Assembly (NCBI RefSeq): GCF_040958095.1
Contig: NC_091219.1
Span: 30,322,252 to 30,386,251 of the forward strand
DNA from: Procambarus clarkii
Taxonomy: Eukaryota > Arthropoda > Malacostraca > Decapoda > Cambaridae
Length of the DNA: 64,000 nt
Direction: 5' to 3'
In this document: in pieces, positions 8,811 through 20,420 of the stretch
Layout of the letters: each line of letters begins with the position of its first letter
Numbering within the stretch: the first letter of the stretch is position 1
Notes under the pieces: model-generated
Databases searched by the model: none
What the model was told of the DNA's origin: nothing
The model's input: the letters and a program-made list of their open reading frames with translations, nothing else
Made by a program: the position numbers and the translations under genes

Positions 8811-11800
8811 TCCTTCATGTTCAGTGTTTTCTATCTGGCTTATTGCGTGGGCTTGGTTTTGTTGGGCTCTGAGCTACATGCGCTCATGAATCCTTTCCAG
8901 GATGCCCTCTAGCACAGCTCCTGCACTGACATCTTCTCTAATATATTTAGGAGTTTGCCCATGAGAGGCCATGCCACTGAGGTGGAGAGCCTCACTTAGG
9001 GCTAATAACAAGTCTTTGACTCCTCTGTTTGGGCCCTTGGCTGGGGTCATTTTGTTGGTTGTGTTGTATTTTGTATATTTATACAACATGCCACAGTCAC
9101 CAGGCATAGCCAAGTTGTGTTTGCTGCACTTGGCATCTGTCCTCTGACAAACAGCCTCAGTGCCTGGGTTTCTTGCTTGGCTAGATGCCTTCAAGCCCTA
9201 GTAATCCCCTCTTGGGTATTTAGCATAATTGGTTCAGCCCATTGAGCCCACACTCACCATGACATTAATGTTTGATGGATGATCATCGTCTTTGCTACCA
9301 GATATTGGTCATTCTTTCTGCCTCTGCCGTGCTGCTGCTTGTTGGATTGGTGACACCTAGAACCCTGAGTCTTGGATGGTTCATCTTCTCTAGGTCTCTG
9401 CATTGATTAATTCAGCTTCCAGTCCAGAAGTTTTTCAGGCAGCTGGTGCTTTGTGAATTAGATTTGCTAGGGTTAGGCATCTGGGGTATTGTGGTCAGTT
9501 GGATGCCCTACAGGTGGCCTCCATTGGCATTTGGGAACCCGAAATTGAAGGTGTTGTTGATCTCCACCTGGACTAAGTCCATGCTCCCTTTTCCTTTCCA
9601 AATGAGGTATTGTTTACCCTGCTTCTGGTCTTCCTCATCTGGTTCTGGGTCCAAAGCATCAAAGAGTTTTATATTCAGAGCAGGGTTGAGCTTGGCCTTC
9701 TCTGGGAGGTTGCCTCATGCACATTGACAACAGAGGCAGTTGAGCTTTCTGGTCCTGCTTGAGTTTTGGTTAATTGTTGTTATAACTGCCTCCCCCCCTC
9801 CCCTCCAAATCTTCTCCTATGGAGGGTACCATTCTGTCCCAGGTGATGGACAAAGATTACAGCTTTACCCAGGAGCTTTTTGGCAGGCTGAAGGGGAGAT
9901 TGAATAGTGTCCATGGGTGCAACGCTTCTTGGATCTTGGTTCTCTTTCCGGAGGGTCTTTTGCTTCATGAGTATAACTTTTTATGTCCTATGTATAAGTA
10001 TGATTGTTAACTGCTCCTCCTCGGGAGGAGATACGGTATAGGTCCCATTCGGTTCCTCTGAATCATTGTATTTCAAGAGGTTTCCGTCTACCCACGTTTT
10101 CCCTTTGGAGACCTGCGCAGATTTGTTTTTGTACCTCCTACAGCATCTGAACCTCTTTGTTGATCTGACCTCTTTGGAGTACATGTCTATTTTGGCTTAT
10201 TAGCTGCAATGTGAGGTTCTGGATTCATCCTGACTGGTTGACATTCCCCCCCTCTTTTCATTAGGGGCTTGGCAAGGGTTCTGCTGGACCCTTGCACTTG
10301 ATTGGCTGGTGGTGTGTTCAGTCTTTCTGGTGTTTTTGGGTGGCGCTTCTTATGTCCTACTCAGGTACTACCTGTTTGCTGTAGCACTCTTCAGTGACCA
10401 TAAGTTGCTTTTATATTTAGCAGCTTTCTTGCAGGTTTGGGCCTTCATGGAAGGGCTTTCAGGTCAGCTCTATGAGGATGTGGCTTCACTTAGTACCGCC
10501 CAGTGTGTGGAGGCTTTGAAATCTGCAGTTCCTTCCTTGACGACCTTGCCCAAGATGTTTGCCCTCTCCTTCAGGAGGTGATGTGGCATTTTACTCAGCC
10601 CACCTTGTGTGTTAACAGGCTGTGTTGGCCCATTCATTAGATTCAGCTTGGTCCCTTTCCCTTTTGTCTGCCTCCCATTTTCTCACCTTTCCTCTTTCCA
10701 GAAGGTGCAGCGTCCCAAATTCTGTCTGCCTATTGACCATTTATTGTTTACTTGGGGTTCTGGCTACACTCGGTGGCAGTCTGGTAGGTTGGGTCCTCAC
10801 CTGATATTGGTCGAGGTAGGTCCTCAGTAGAGTCATATTTACAGGCTGTTGTATCCTGTTGTGAAGTCCCAGAATGGTGCTTCTGTTCATGTTACACACT
10901 GGTCCTTTCATGGTTGATCCCATTGATGTCGCTGTAGGGGGGCCATTTGGTTAGTTTTGCCAGCTACTGGTCCCATGATTCATGGGCTTTTTGAACCATT
11001 TTCCACGGTCTCTGGTGGAGTTTGTTAAACCCTTCCTCTGTCTTAGAGTTGGGGCTTTCTGGTCAGGTATCTGGTTCTGTATCTGTGTCAGTGTGATTTG
11101 ATTAGCCTAGGGCATGGTCGAGTTGACCTCATGCCTTCAGTGGGTGTCCCGGTTGTTCCTGGTCCTGAAGGGTCCTCCTGTACATCATTGATCTTGCAAG
11201 TTTGAACACCTTCATTCCTTGACCATCCTGACTCAAGTGAACTTTGTTTGTACAGGCTGGAGCTAGGATGGTGTCCCTGGACCTCAAGGATGCATACTGG
11301 CATGTCCCTGTCTACCCAGCTTCTGGGACTGGTTAGATTTTGTGGTGGCGCATTAGGCTTACTGCTTCCTTCTTTTTGGTTTGAATTTGGCACCATGTGC
11401 ATTTACTAGGATGATGTGGGTGATTGTGGCCTGGCTGCATCTTCTTCAGGTTCGTTTGTTAGTCTACCGCGACAACTTACTGGTTTGGGCTCCTAGTCGA
11501 TGTGCGTATCAGCACACCAGAGATCTGGTTCTTTCCCAGCTCAACAGTATTTGGTTCCTGATAACATTGTGAAAATTCCACTTGGTTCCATCTTAGATTC
11601 AGATTTGGCTGGGCCTTATTTGGGACTTATTCTGGGCTTTGGCTTACTCTGGGCTCTTCTCTGCATGCTAGAGTTGGTTCATTGCTTGAACTGAAGGGAA
11701 TTGCTGTGGTCAATCTTCATGTGAATCTGCATGCTTCGAATAGTTTGGCTTCTAGTTCCTCGAGGTGTAGTTTTTCATGTAGTTCATGTGCGAGGTTTCC

Positions 11801-12040
11801 TCGTGTCCAACATTCTTGCCGACTGGTTATCTCGCTTCTGTCTCATTTCTATGGAGAGGATCATTGATGTCGCATCCTTCCATTTGATCTTAGAGACATT
11901 CAATTACGAAGGTGGATCTGTTTGCATTGCCGTGGAACCGGCACCTTCCCTCATGTGTGGCTCTGTTCCTTGATCACAAGGCTCACGTGGTGAAGGCCTT
12001 TCGACTTGACTGCTCGAGTTGAAGTACATTTACCTTTTGT
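8811..12040 (+). mobile_element. DIRS-C, heavily decayed copy
   Basis: The clearest part is 11250-11600, which retains 'MVSLDLKDAYWHVPVYP' and a mutated catalytic block, 'YRDNLLVWA', where DIRS-B has YLDDWLVWA. It is followed by 'DLVLSQLNS' and sequence resembling the RNase H region. Upstream, 10330-10590 resembles the gag-like region at 4150-4350. The stretch 8830-10300 is similar in style (AGCTACATGCGCTCATG and so on) but is assigned only by position. There are many stops in all frames. This is an old insertion, much more diverged than DIRS-B. Confidence 0.6.
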
Positions 12041-12503
12041 CTTGCCTCATAATCTATATTCAAAATGATAAATATATAATCTGTTTTCTGTGAGTTTTAT
12101 ATTTTATTATAGCCTTATAGAAAGATGAATTTATACTTAATTAATGGTAATGTGCTTCACCATTATTTATGAAGATATTACACTATTCTCCTAGTAGGGT
12201 AAATCATCCATTTATATGCATTGTAGTGGATGTAGACCCTTTATTTTTTTCCCTGGAGGGAAAGGGGTTGTCTGAGGCCTAACAGGTCGAACAAAAACCC
12301 CATATGGAACAAATTGGCATTGCCAAGCCCCATATAGTTTCAATGAGGACATACTGTATATGGCTTGAAAGCAGTCACCTACTTCAAAAACTTTTGTTAT
12401 CTACAATACAAATATTATTATATTCAGATGTCCTAGATGTTTCTTTTTGAATATGCTTCTCTCAGTCTGTCAAAGTTTGGTGGATATTGTGTAAATGTAT
12501 TTA
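12041..12503. other. Intron sequence, no gene seen
   Basis: AT-rich, apparently unique sequence between DIRS-C and T1. No open coding sequence of note. Confidence 0.5.
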
Positions 12504-14831
12504 TTAACCCCTTAACTGCGTTGCCTCCAAATGTGACACCCCCGCAGTGCGCAGGAAATAAATTCTCTGGAAAAAATTCTTTTTTCTTTTTAAAGTGTCA
12601 AAAACCCTTCCCTCAGTATGGGTATGTAAAAAAAAAGTCGAAATTGTACTTACTTTGGCTGCTATGGGGTCCGGAAGTTGGGGCGTGACGTCATCATTCC
12701 CCGTGCGCCCGTGCCATAAGCTCTCGGGGGCGGTAGGGCGCTCGGGGCGGGGCGCGCGAGTTGCCGCGAATATATTTTCGTTCATTTCTTGCGCACCTTT
12801 CCAAATACAATTTCATTGTTTTTATGTGCCAATCCAATGTATAATGAACACGTACACTATAATATCGCAGTACAACATCCGTACTGTCCGTAGACACTGT
12901 GTTACGTGCATGAAACTTGTGTACACATATGCAGCACATATTTACTATGTATCATGCTAATTTGTGTATATATACAATCTATTTACACACTATACACTGT
13001 CACACACTATATACATTCACCATCAACACATTCAGAACACCGCGTAGCAGCTGCTTTGTATGGGCCAATAGCAGCTGCCTCGTATGGGCCAATATCAGCT
13101 GCCTCGTATGGGCCAATAGCAAGCTGCCCCGTATGGGCCAATAGCAGCTGCCCCGTATGGGCCAATAGCAGCTGCCCCGTATGGGCCAATAGCAGCTGCC
13201 CCGTATGGGCCAATAGCAGCTGCCTCGTATGGGCCAATAGCAGCTGCCTCGTATGGGCCAATAGCAGCTGCCTCGTATGGGCCAATAGCAGCTGCCTCGT
13301 ATGGGCCAATAGCAGCTGCCTCATATGGGCCAATAGCAGCTGCCTCGTATGGGCCAATAGCAGCTGCCTCGTATGGGCCAATAGCAGCTGCCTCGTTTGG
13401 GCCAATAGCAGCTGCCTCGTATGGGCCAATAGCAGCTGCCTCGTATGGGCCAATAGGAGCATTTGGCCATGAGCACATTCAGAACACCAAGTGAGAGCAG
13501 CCACACCCAGTCAGTCTCCCTCACTCCAACATCTTACTCTCCAACATTGCTCCTCCCACCATATTGTTATATAATAAACAATATATAAAACTATGTATAA
13601 TAAACGCGTACACTATATTATGGCAGTAAAACATCCGTACTGTCCGAAGACACTGTGTTACGCGCATGACACTTGTGTACACGTATGCTGCACATATTTA
13701 CTATGTATCATGCTAATTTATGTATATATACAATCTATTTATGTCACACACTATATACATTCACTATCAACACATTCAGAACACCTCGAGTAAAAGCAGT
13801 CACACCCAGCCAGTCTCCCTCACTCCAACATCTTACTCATCAACACTGCTCGTCCCACCATACTGTTATTGTTCTTATTACACTATTTACACATGGTCTA
13901 TATACCTATCTACATGTTTTATTTAGAAGAACTATGCAAGTAAGCTGGTATTGTGTCCAAACAGTACAGTGGCCACCATACACTGCATGAAAAATCACAC
14001 AGCAGACGATGCTACGATTACGTCACCTCCCTCACCAAAATAGCTCCTCTCAACATTCTCCTGTTGCTGTTCTTACACTATATATACCCATGTACATATG
14101 TGTTGCCCATAGTGAACCACTAAGCTAGTATGGTGAGCAAAACAAGAGTGGCAGCCACACACACACAATGAGGCTACCTCAATTCTCGCCCTCCCTCCCT
14201 CATCAAAATTCCTCCTTCCACAATACTACGCACAACGCTAATTATAACCACAATCCTGCTATTATCACAATCCTGGTCACTAATTCCTGTAAATGAATAA
14301 TTGACCACACGTTTATTTTGAAAAGGAACCTAAGAAATCATTTGAAGATTCCTAGATGAACGAAATAATGCTGTGGTGCTGTGGCTAGCGCTGTGAACAT
14401 CGTGAACAGCATTGAATCACGAGAGATCACGAATCATGAGAGAATCTCAGCATGAGATTTGAACATTGTACCCAGTCATTATCACACTCAGACTCTAATA
14501 TAACACTATCATAGCTAAATAATACAAGTTATATATATATTTTGACATTATTAGGCGATGCTGTGGTCACATGCTGAACAGCAGTGCTGTGCGCTCATGC
14601 TGCGAGCGCCAGCCTTGGTTGCTCACTCACTACTGAGGCTCCCACACCTAGGAATGTGGACCACGATTTTTTTTAAAGATGGCGTCTGTTTACAAGAGCC
14701 CTGATGAAGCTGATGTGAACCCCATGTAGCCGCGGGAGTTTTGAATGGAACGTGAAAAATACAAATACCCGGAGGCACGTTGCACAAACCAGACGTGAGC
14801 CTGCAGGCGCGTTGCGCAGTTTAAGGGTTAA
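12504..14831 (+). mobile_element. T1: TTAA-ended non-coding element, ~2.3 kb
   Basis: The element is bounded by TTAA at 12504-12507 and 14828-14831. The left end reads TTAACCCCTTAACTGCG; the right end, reverse complemented, reads TTAACCCTTAAACTGCGC. These imperfect inverted repeats and TTAA flanks fit a piggyBac-like non-autonomous element. The body has no transposase. It holds a direct duplication of ~200 bp (12836-13046 and 13592-13790), a 24-bp minisatellite between the two copies, and, from about 13860 to 14200, units of the ~187-bp subrepeat seen in T2 and T3. T2 (51483-54024) is an inverted relative with the same two ends. Confidence 0.75.
13047..13457. repeat. 24-bp minisatellite, about 17 copies
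   Basis: Near-perfect tandem copies of AGCAGCTGCCTCGTATGGGC plus CAAT. The left copies carry CCCCG and the right copies CCTCG, showing blockwise homogenisation. The apparent 127-188 residue open frames across it are repeat translations, not genes. The unit matches part of LINE-E at 50181-50203 over 23 bases. Confidence 0.95.
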
Positions 14832-15341
14832 GCTTACATTTACTTTCTTTAGTTCGATCCAAATTGTTTCCTGTGTGCCTGTTATAATTTCTGTTTGACA
14901 CTGAATTTTAAATGATAATGCAAAGACTTTTACCCTCTTCATATAATTATTTTGTGAATGTGAGCCTTGCAATCAAATTGTACAGTTTTTTAACTAGTTG
15001 GATTTAACTTTATTCATCTTTATTGGAACATGGTGAATGTTAATGATTGTACAGATTTTAGTTAATAAATATATTTGAGTAATGAAGAAGTATCCTTACT
15101 CGTTATGGAGGCCATGTTCCCCAACTCGTTTTAAGATGAGGAAACACAAGAGTGGAGTAAGGTATGACTATTTGATCCACCGCATTTCTTTCTTTCACAG
15201 AAATGGATTTAGGTAGGTTTTAAGTAATTATTACAGGACTTTGATATGTGTTGGAAAGTGTAATTATAGTATGTAATTGAAAAAAAAATTCAGGTAAATT
15301 TTATATAAATCTTGACAGTTTGCTTATTTTTTCTTTGTTAG
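14832..15341. other. Intron sequence before exon 15342
   Basis: AT-rich stretch with no repeat recognised. It ends in a good acceptor, a T-rich tract then CTTTGTTAG at 15333-15341. Confidence 0.55.
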
Positions 15342-15443
15342 CTCTTCAAGTTGATGATGATCCAGAGACGAGTGGACTGTCAGCTTTATCTCTTGCTTGC
15401 AGTGCTGCAAGACGTTCCAGATACAACTTCTGTCAGGAGTTAG
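15342..15443 (+). CDS. ARID4-like gene, internal exon
   Basis: A 102-bp exon between a strong acceptor (TTTTTTCTTTGTTAG) and the donor TTAG|GTATGT. Read in phase 1 it gives 'LQVDDDPETSGLSALSLAC' then 'SAARRSRYNFCQEL', open throughout, and ends in phase 1. The last codon is completed by the exon at 21584, giving Asp. The sequence is acidic, then serine- and arginine-rich. The match of phase, splice signals and base composition with the 21584 exon makes these part of one transcript. The identity as ARID4-like rests mainly on the following exon. The intron after it is 6.1 kb and filled with a SINE/MITE pair, microsatellites, LINE, T4 and Tigger remnants. Confidence 0.7.
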   Translation, partial: LFKLMMIQRRVDCQLYLLLAVLQDVPDTTSVRS

Positions 15444-15810
15444 GTATGTACTAACTATGCAGAATTCAGATACTTGTATTGATTAGGTATACCTGATTGG
15501 ATTACTGAATAATTTTGTCAATTTCTACACAATTCATCTCACTATAGCCTAAATATGTCTAATGACTTAATAGACTAGATAATGCCAGACATTATTTGAA
15601 ATCCTGCTTACCAATTGCCTTTCTATTGCTTGGGGGAAATATTGGCTTAGGGATTTCTATTGGCTTGGGAACCATTCAAGCTTGTTCGCATTTGTGTTGC
15701 TCACGTGGCCCCACAAAGTGAGGCGATTCGATGTAATATCTAAGATCAAGTTTACCATCAAGTGCTGTCGGGATGTTGGGAAAATGGCCTCTGCTACTTC
15801 TTTTGAACAG
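15444..15810. other. Intron, no feature recognised
   Basis: AT-rich intron sequence between the 15443 donor and the SINE. No repeat could be named. Confidence 0.5.
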
Positions 15811-16890
15811 TCACAGTGGTCGAGTGGTTAAGGGGGTGTCAGCTTCCAATTTGCCCTAAAAATGCAACAAATGAAAACTCGTTTGATTTCAATCAAACTT
15901 TTTTGACAAGTTCTATATGAAAAGTGTTTCATCTGGTCCAAATTTCAGCATCGTAGCATAAATAGGAAGGGAGAAAAAAAATATTGAAGTAGTTGTGAAA
16001 ATTATGCAAAAATGGTCAAAATCGATTATCAATCAAAAGTGTCAACTGAAATCATAGCTATGACTCTTTGCTATCACAATAGTATATATTAAACAAATAT
16101 TATAATTAGTTTAATTGAAAAAAAATGTTAAGAAATAAAAAAGTTTTTTTTTTTTAATTATTTGTTTTTTCATTTTTTTTCGGGCGATTTGCATCAAACT
16201 TACACACACCTGACTGTACGTAAGCCTATCTGTAAGGACGCCAATTTTGGAGAAAATTAGTTGATGTCAACCTCAGCCACAGATTTTAGAACCTTAGACT
16301 TCATTCATTTCTGTTTTTTTTCAATTGACACAAACGTTTACAAAACTGATTCATTTTTTATTCAATTTACATGAAACTTACACAGTACAGTGTATATGTG
16401 GAGGGCATGTCTCTACATTTGAGAGTTTTCATTTTTCTCTAAGTTCATTTATTGATTTTATAATAGCAATAAGCATGCCATATTTGCAAAAAAAAAAAAA
16501 ATTGGGAACTTTGAACATTTGTATTAGGAAAACTAGAGATGTTTTGGAAATTCTATATCTCAAGGTCCTTTATTATATGCTAATGTGTCAGAAAAGTGTC
16601 ACAGAATAATTATATCTGAAACGTGTGTTCTGAAGTGTGGACTTGAAAATGTGTAAAAAAACGTTGAAAAAAAATAAAAACAAAAAAATCTCCCTTTCTA
16701 TTTATGCTGCAGTACTGAAACTTGGGACAATTAAAGCACTTTTCATATACAACTAGTCAAATAATATTGGTTTACATTGAACAACTTTGATTCTGACAAT
16801 CTGACGCCCCCTTAAGGAACTAGGTACGCCATGTGCATAGTGCTGCTGGCTGTCTGGGTTCGAATCCTTCTGGGGTGGAGTTTTCAGTTA
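15811..16890 (+). mobile_element. tRNA-derived SINE, split by a MITE
   Basis: Left part (15811-15831) reads CACAGTGGTCGAGTGGTTAA and contains an A box; the right part (16812-16890) continues TTAAGGAACTAGG and contains the B box GGTTCGAATCC at 16857-16867. Joined across the MITE they give a tRNA-like head with a long variable region, like a Leu or Ser tRNA. The SINE body is short and leads into an AT-rich tail and then the tetranucleotide array. The gap is the 15828-16815 MITE, inserted at the TTAA inside the A-box region. It cannot be a working tRNA gene. Confidence 0.75.
15828..16815. mobile_element. TTAA-flanked MITE (~985 bp)
   Basis: TTAA at 15828-15831 and 16812-16815 flank terminal inverted repeats: left GGGGGTGTCAG, right (reverse complement) GGGGGCGTCAG, 10 of 11 matching. 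The interior is AT-rich and non-coding. TTAA duplication suggests mobilisation by a piggyBac-type transposase. A related, rearranged fragment is at 44678-44818, sharing the TTTCATCTGGTCCAA phrase. Confidence 0.85.
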
Positions 16891-16972
16891 TATATTTATC
16901 TATATTTATATATCTATATCTATAACTAACTTACTGACTTACTTTCTAACTAACTTACTAACTAACTAACTA

Positions 16973-17039
<67 letters not shown>

Positions 17040-17304
17040 AACTTAATAACTTACTTAATAACTTACTAACTTGCTAACTTACTTACTAACTTACTTACTA
17101 ACTTACTTACTAACTTACTTACTAACTTACTTACTAACTTACTTACTAACTTACTTACTTACTTACTAACTTACTAACTTACTTACTAACTTACTAACTT
17201 ACTAACTTGCTAACTTACTAACTTAATTACTTACTAACTAACTTACTAACTTAATTACTTAATTACTTAATGACTTACTAACTTACTTAATAACTTACTA
17301 ACTA

Positions 17305-17387
<83 letters not shown>

Positions 17388-17581
17388 AACTTACTTACTA
17401 ACTTACTTACTAACTTACTTACTAACTTACTTACTAACTTACTTACTAACTTACTTACTAACTTACTTACTAACTTACTAACTAACTTACTTACAACTTT
17501 CTAACTTTATAATTTACTAACTTACTTTTACTAACTTAGTAAGTAAAAGTTAGTACTTTACTAAAAGTACTTCTACTTACT
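16891..17581. repeat. Tetranucleotide array (ACTT/AACT)n
   Basis: About 650 bp of ACTTACTA, ACTT and AACT repeats with blocks of higher-order 12-bp period (ACTTACTTACTA). It starts directly at the tail of the SINE, which may have seeded it. Confidence 0.95.
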
Positions 17582-17690
17582 TTTTACTTTTTCTATTCCT
17601 TTCTTTTTCTTTCTTTCTTTTTCTTTCTTTCTCTTTCTTTCTCTTTCTTTTTCTTTCTCTTTCTTTGTCTTTCTTTGTCTTTCTTTCTTT

Positions 17691-17725
<35 letters not shown>

Positions 17726-17873
17726 CTTTCTTTCTCTTTCTTTTTCTTTCTTTCTCTTTCTTTGTCTTTCTTTGTCTTTCTTTCTTTTTCTTTCTTTCTT
17801 TCTTTCTTTCTTCTCTTCTTTCTCTTTTCTCTTTCTTTGTCTTTCTTTGTCTTTCTTTGTCTTTCTTTCTTTT

Positions 17874-17933
<60 letters not shown>

Positions 17934-17936
17934 TAG
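17582..17936. repeat. Polypyrimidine tract (TTTC)n
   Basis: About 355 bp almost wholly of T and C on the + strand, with only scattered G in TTTGTC units. It contains long mirror-symmetric (CTTT)n runs. Long open frames here (FFLSFFLS and the Lys/Glu/Arg complement) are repeat translations. Confidence 0.95.
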
Positions 17937-18034
17937 AACTCTTACCCACCAGGAGATGCATCACAGCAACTGGCATAGCTGGTACGCCTTTAACCCACTT
18001 GATGCATTGTGTAATGAGAGGGCATTCCATAATT

Positions 18035-18525
18035 GTGTGTGTAATTACCTAAGTGTAGTTACAGGATGAGAGCTATGCTCGTGGTGTCCCGTCTTCCCAG
18101 CACTGTCATATAACGCTTTGAAACTACTGACGTTCTTGGCCTCCACCAGCCTTCTCACCTAACTTGTTCCAACCGTCTACCACTCTGTTTACGAAAGTGA
18201 ATTTTCTTATATTTCTTCGGCATCTGTGTTTAGCTAGTTTAAATCCATGTCCTCTTGTTCTTAAAGTTCCAGGTTTCAGGAAATCTTCCCTATCGATTTT
18301 ATCAATTCCTGTTACTATTTTGTATGTAGTGATCATATCACCTCTTTTTCTTGTCTTCTAGTTTTGGCATATTTAATGCCTCTAACCTCTCCTCGTAGCT
18401 CTTGCCCTTCAGTTCTGGGAGCCACTTAGTAGCATGTCTTTGCACCTTTTCCAGTTTGTTGATGTGCTTCTTAAGATATGGGCACCACACAACCGCTGCA
18501 TATTCTAGCTTTGGCCTCTATGTGT
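18035..18525 (-). mobile_element. LINE-A 3'-end fragment
   Basis: Minus strand encodes the last part of the LINE-A RT protein, 'TTYKIVTGIDKIDREDF', 'GFKLAKHRCRRNIRKFTFVN' and 'VVDGWNKLGEK', matching 25560-25800. The 3' end is the CTACACTTAGGTAATTAC phrase at 18039-18060. It is 5' truncated at about 18520 near a short GT run. Confidence 0.9.
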
Positions 18526-18869
18526 GTTTGTGTGTGTGTGTGTAGAGGAAATCCACTCGATTTAATGGCCTATGTGCGGCTGTACCCTGATCATTATTTC
18601 CGGAGCTCCGGTATTTCCGAAGTTAAGATTAATTTTTTAACTTAATTTTTCAAGTAACATTCAGGTAGGAATTAACTTAATTTTTCAAGTAACATTCAGG
18701 TAGGATATATTTTATACTGTATAACTAAAACAATAAAGTTCATTGTGTAATTGCGTTTCAAGTTAGTTCATGTGTCAGTGCCCATTCTATCATGGGTTAC
18801 AATTAGTAATTCCTTCATATGAGAAATTGGAACCGACAAGTGGACCACACAACAAGTGAACCATATTAA
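18526..18869. other. Intron with a short direct duplication
   Basis: No gene. A 31-bp phrase starting AACTTAATTTTTCAAGTAAC occurs twice, at 18639 and 18674. Confidence 0.6.
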
Positions 18870-19070
18870 CCAAACACCTCCCTCCCTCACTGCCACTCTT
18901 CCCTCACCACCACCACCCTCCCTCCCTCACTGCTTCTATCCCTTCCTGCCTTTCCCCCTCAATGCCTCCCTCCGTCACTGCTTCTCCCCCCTTAATGCCT
19001 CCCTCCATCACTGCCTCCCATCCCTACCTCAATGCCTCCCATCCCTCCCTCATTGTCCTTCCTCATAACA
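18870..19070. repeat. CCTCCCTCACTGC-type low-complexity repeat
   Basis: Pyrimidine-rich imperfect repeats of CTCCCTCACTGC and AATGCCTCCC. No coding role is inferred. Confidence 0.8.
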
Positions 19071-19202
19071 TGAGAACAGCATGGCTATGAAGGAGGGAGC
19101 TACTAACGGGGTCCAGGCTAGGCATAGCCAGACATATGTCAGCACCTGCTCGCAGATGCCAACTGTGCATAATTCATAAATAAAACTATATTTGTTTAAT
19201 TA

Positions 19203-19430
19203 TTAACCCCTTAGCTGCGTTGCCTCCAAATATGACACCCCCTCAGTGCGCAGGAAATAAATTATCTGGAAAAAATTCTTTTGATTTTTTAAAGTGTCAA
19301 AAACCCATCCCTCAGTATGGGTGTGTAAAAAAAAAATTGAAATTGTGCTTACTTTGGCTGCTATGGGGTTCATAAGTTGGCGCGTGACGTCATCATTCCC
19401 CGTTCGCCCGTGACGTACGCTCCAGGGGCC
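19203..19430 (+). mobile_element. T4: left-end fragment of the TTAA family
   Basis: Starts TTAACCCCTTAGCTGCGTTG and follows T1's first 230 bp closely (GGAAATAAATT, AAAGTGTCAAAAACCC, TGACGTCATCATTCCCCG). It is cut off at about 19430 by the Tigger-like element. Confidence 0.85.
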
Positions 19431-20324
19431 AGTAGTCGAAGCGATTTTTCCCATAAGAAATAAAGGGAATTGAATTAATCCGTTCCCCACCCTCCAAAAT
19501 ATTAACATACAAATACATTTTATACTGAATACAATGTTTTTTTCTAAATACAATACAGTACCAAAGTTTCTCTTACCTTTATGGAGGGCTCTTGATGGCG
19601 TATGGAAGATGGTGATGAGCGGGGTGGAGGAGAGTTGTTACTGTTTGGAATGGGAGTCCCCTTCCATTATAACATCAGGCAGTGATGTTTTCTTTGGGGT
19701 ATTCTCTCTCTCCTACGTTTTGCCTGAATACCACTAGGACCTGGTTGTGATTCAGTACGTGTTTGTCTCACTACAAATTTGTCAAGAGACATTTGTTTTT
19801 CCCTTCATTTTAACATTTGTCTGTAATGATGCATCACAGTGTCATTGAATAGGTTAAGGCTACGACCTACTGCAGCTTGATTTGGGCGAGTCGTTTCAGC
19901 AAAGGTTTGCAATTCTTCCCATGCTGCACACATTTTCTTAATTGTTGAGGAAGAGACATTCTGTACTCTTGTTTCTGCTCTATGGTCATCCTTACATGGG
20001 TTTTCATATGTTGAGCCTTACCACTGATTTTCCTGGGACTCATGGCGTGATATATAATAATTACTTTAATGTTCAAAATGCAAAATATCACCATAAAAGC
20101 AGAATTTCTTATAGGCGTGATCGTCACTAAGTGGGCAGCTGTAGTAAACTGAGGCAGGTCGGCCGCATGACCGGGAACCACGTGCTCGGTCGACCCGAAC
20201 GTGTACCAACAAATATCGGAAGTCGACGACACCATCGAATGTCGAGTTGCATTTTTCGATGAAATTTACATCGTAACACGAAATTATCGTAAGTAGGGGC
20301 AATCGAATGTCGAGGTGCCACAGT
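19431..20324 (-). mobile_element. pogo/Tigger-like DNA transposon remnant
   Basis: The right terminal repeat at about 20296-20323 is, reverse complemented, CTGTGGCACCTCGACATTCG. This resembles Tigger/pogo termini. Minus-strand coding at 20060-19867 gives 'MSPRKISGKAQHMK' and 'MTIEQKQEYRMSL', like the start of a helix-turn-helix (CENP-B/Psq-type) DNA-binding domain. No catalytic DDE domain is present. The element is internally deleted and non-autonomous; its left terminus at about 19431 is degraded. Confidence 0.6.
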
Positions 20325-20420
20325 ATTGCGGCAGCCAGGAAAATTATAGGATGGATTACGAGAACTTTCAAATCCAGGGATCCCATTGTGAGATTATCCC
20401 TTTTTAGTGGTGAATAGGTT
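20325..20420 (+). mobile_element. LINE-B-like RT fragment
   Basis: Encodes 'AARKIIGWITRTFKSRDPIV', matching the RT C-terminal part of LINE-B at 47780 ('ARKMTGWITGTFQTRD'). Confidence 0.7.

Noticed and set aside
13007..13504. Open frames of 127-188 codons on both strands
   Set aside because: They are translations of a 24-bp repeat, whose length is a multiple of three, so several frames stay open.
17593..18069. Lys/Arg/Glu-rich and Phe/Leu/Ser-rich long open frames
   Set aside because: Translation of a polypyrimidine microsatellite; no splice or start context.
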